DNA of 7,206 nucleotides from JAXHTY01 sp034189225 (GTDB lineage: Bacteria > Desulfobacterota > Desulfobacteria > Desulfobacterales > Desulfosudaceae). A model generated the notes under the pieces. The model searched no databases. It was given only the letters and a program-made list of their open reading frames with translations, and was not told where the DNA came from. Both the position numbers and the translations under genes were made by a program. Each line of letters opens with the position of its first letter. Positions within the stretch are counted from its first letter, which is position 1. Positions 6,230 through 7,206 of the stretch are shown here, piece after piece. The stretch spans positions 1 to 7,206 of the forward strand of contig JAXHVL010000105.1 in assembly GCA_034189225.1 (NCBI GenBank). Reading direction: 5' to 3'.

Positions 6230-6290
6230 CGACAACGTTAAACAAGAAGCGCGGGTGGCTCTGGACAACATGCTGAGCTTAAAGGCATAA
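6138..6290 (+). pseudogene. C-terminal remnant of quinolinate synthase (nadA-like)
   Basis: In a frame different from both neighbours, bases 6138-6287 read DSLCPKMARINL, then NLLAVLEKPG, a VTV segment and ARVALDNMLSLKA, ending at TAA 6288-6290. This matches the NadA C-terminus as I recall it: the third [4Fe-4S] ligand cysteine in CPxM, the xNL..L...LE helix, and the closing ARxALDRML helix. The rest of NadA is absent; upstream is the MOSC gene, whose conserved domain ends at 6133. There is no convincing ribosome site for the internal ATG at 6156, so this looks like a relic left by deletion or recombination. Its last bases supply the AAAGG ribosome site of the next gene. A functional mini-protein is the less likely alternative. 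Confidence 0.65.
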
Positions 6291-6292
6291 CC

Positions 6293-7078
6293 ATGGAATG
6301 GACAAGCGAGGCGGAGGCGGAAATCAGAAAAGTCCCTTTCTTTGTTCGCAAAAAAGTAAAGGCCAGGGTGGAGCGGGACGCCGCAGAAGAAGGCAAAAAA
6401 CGGGTTACCATAGACGAGGTAATCGCCACCCGGAATCGCTTTTTGAAAAACATGGCATCGGAGATAAAAGGCTATCAGGTGGATACCTGCTTCAGTCGCG
6501 GTGCCTGTCCCCATCGGGCCAATGATGCGGGGCGCCTGGCCGAACGCATTGAAACGCTTTTAAAGCAGGCGGACATACTGAACTTTTTGAAAGCAGCAGT
6601 GGGGGAAGGCTTGAAATTCCACCATGAACTTAGAGTAGCCATTGCCGAATGCCCCAACGCCTGCGCCCAGCCCCAGGTCAAGGACATCGGCATCATCGGC
6701 GCGTGTGTGCCTGAAATCACCGATGTTGAATGCAGTGATTGCGGGGTCTGTGTTGAAGTGTGCAAAGACGATGCTGTCCATCTGGACGATAAGGGTTTGC
6801 AACCGGTTATCGATCCGGGTGCGTGCCTCCTGTGCGGGGAATGCGCCAAAGTCTGCCCCACGGGGACCATTACGGAAGGTCAAAAAGCATGGCGGGTCAT
6901 GCTGGGCGGAAAACTGGGCCGCCACCCCCGGCTGGCCCGGGAACTGCCCGCTCTTTTTAACGACGACCAGGTGGTGGATATTGTGAACCGGTGTATCACG
7001 TTCTACAAGAACAACAGCCCAGAGGGCAAGCGCTTTGCCGAATTGTACACCGGCCCGGCGGATATCGGCATGAATTGA
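6293..7078 (+). CDS. PCP_red / siroheme-type / 2x[4Fe-4S] ferredoxin protein
   Basis: A 261-residue probable cytoplasmic redox protein; no signal peptide or membrane segment is visible. Residues 1-52 (WTSEAEAEIRKVPFFVRKKV, then a VTIDEV segment) look like the PCP_red domain named after light-independent protochlorophyllide reductase. Residues 60-140 carry Cys66-x5-Cys72 and Cys120-x3-Cys124 (ECPNACAQP), the C-x5-C...C-x3-C pattern that binds a siroheme-bridged [4Fe-4S] cluster in sulfite and nitrite reductases. Two ferredoxin motifs follow: Cys147, 150, 153, 157 and Cys178, 181, 184, 188 (CLLCGECAKVCPTG). The last ~65 residues are helical, with KLGRHPRLARELP. The other sulfite-reductase half-domain is missing, so it may be an electron-transfer or partner subunit, not a full reductase. 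I recall this architecture in Geobacter-like genomes without an assigned function. AAAGG lies 7 nt before the ATG. Confidence 0.85.
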   Translation: MEWTSEAEAEIRKVPFFVRKKVKARVERDAAEEGKKRVTIDEVIATRNRFLKNMASEIKGYQVDTCFSRGACPHRANDAGRLAERIETLLKQADILNFLKAAVGEGLKFHHELRVAIAECPNACAQPQVKDIGIIGACVPEITDVECSDCGVCVEVCKDDAVHLDDKGLQPVIDPGACLLCGECAKVCPTGTITEGQKAWRVMLGGKLGRHPRLARELPALFNDDQVVDIVNRCITFYKNNSPEGKRFAELYTGPADIGMN

Positions 7079-7103
7079 CGGCTATGTAAAAAGCTTCCAA
7101 CCC

Positions 7104-7118
7104 CGCCGCGGCGTTTTT
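7104..7118 (+). terminator. Weak terminator-like element after the ferredoxin gene
   Basis: CGCCGCGGCG, a 10-bp perfect palindrome, is followed immediately by five T residues, 25 bases after the stop codon. As a hairpin only about 3 bp with a 4-nt loop can form, so termination would be weak. Confidence 0.35.
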
Positions 7119-7137
7119 GCAGAAAGGAACGTGCGCC

Positions 7138-7206
7138 ATGGCTTCGCAATCGAATCTTAACTTATCGATTTCGATACCGATACCGATTTCGATTTCGAAT
7201 CGAGTT
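7138..7206 (+). CDS. Possible start of a further ORF, open at the window end
   Basis: An ATG at 7138 preceded by AAGGA (9 nt) opens a frame that is still open at the window end, giving MASQSNLNL followed by a Ser-Ile/Pro-Ile dipeptide pattern. The pattern simply reflects the 6-bp DNA repeat beneath it, so it may be a chance frame and not a real protein. No function can be suggested. Confidence 0.25.
   Translation, partial: MASQSNLNLSISIPIPISISNRV
7163..7204. repeat. Hexamer repeat of the type NNYCGA
   Basis: Six consecutive hexamers occupy 7163-7198: TATCGA, TTTCGA, TACCGA, TACCGA, TTTCGA, TTTCGA, followed by ATCGAG. The array may continue past the window. It shares the TTCGA core with the heptamer repeat at the left end of the window. 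Confidence 0.75.

Overview
The window reads as chromosomal DNA from an anaerobic, moderately GC-rich bacterium, most likely in Desulfobacterota (Desulfobacterales-like). This rests on remembered family resemblance, not on a search. The pointers are the NifS/NifU pair, the HTH protein with a cysteine/tryptophan-rich tail, the metY-metX-metW order, the PCP_red/siroheme-like/ferredoxin protein, and the short TTCGA- and ATTCGTG-type intergenic repeats.

Left part (1-2180): TTCGA-type repeats and two hairpins, then a leftward two-gene Fe-S operon. An IscU/NifU-type scaffold with an added zinc-ribbon tail comes first (2056 to 1535), followed by a NifS/IscS-like protein (1378 to 215). The NifS-like protein keeps the loop cysteine and much of the fold but has proline where the PLP-binding lysine should be. 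A four-copy 15-bp tandem repeat lies over the scaffold's stop codon, and a terminator-like hairpin lies between the two genes. The scaffold promoter faces a small HTH gene across a short intergenic region that contains a perfect 7-3-7 palindrome.

Middle (2181-5702): the HTH/two-CW protein, a spacer with three 10-bp-phased ATTCGTG units, and a tightly packed methionine operon: O-acetylhomoserine sulfhydrylase, homoserine O-acetyltransferase MetX and MetW. Together MetX and MetY would activate homoserine and combine it with sulfide to give homocysteine.

Right part (5699-7206): a MOSC-domain gene translationally coupled to metW, then a 47-codon remnant in another frame that resembles the C-terminus of quinolinate synthase NadA. 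Next is a 261-residue protein with a PCP_red-like domain, a siroheme/[4Fe-4S]-type cysteine pattern and two [4Fe-4S] ferredoxin motifs. The window ends in a hexamer repeat, possibly inside the start of another reading frame.

The common theme is sulfur: Fe-S assembly going left, sulfide incorporation going right, and two proteins (MOSC and siroheme-like/ferredoxin) that may handle sulfur or electrons. The observations most worth following are the lysine-less NifS-like protein beside a zinc-ribbon scaffold, the operator between the divergent genes, and the nadA relic joined to the MOSC gene.
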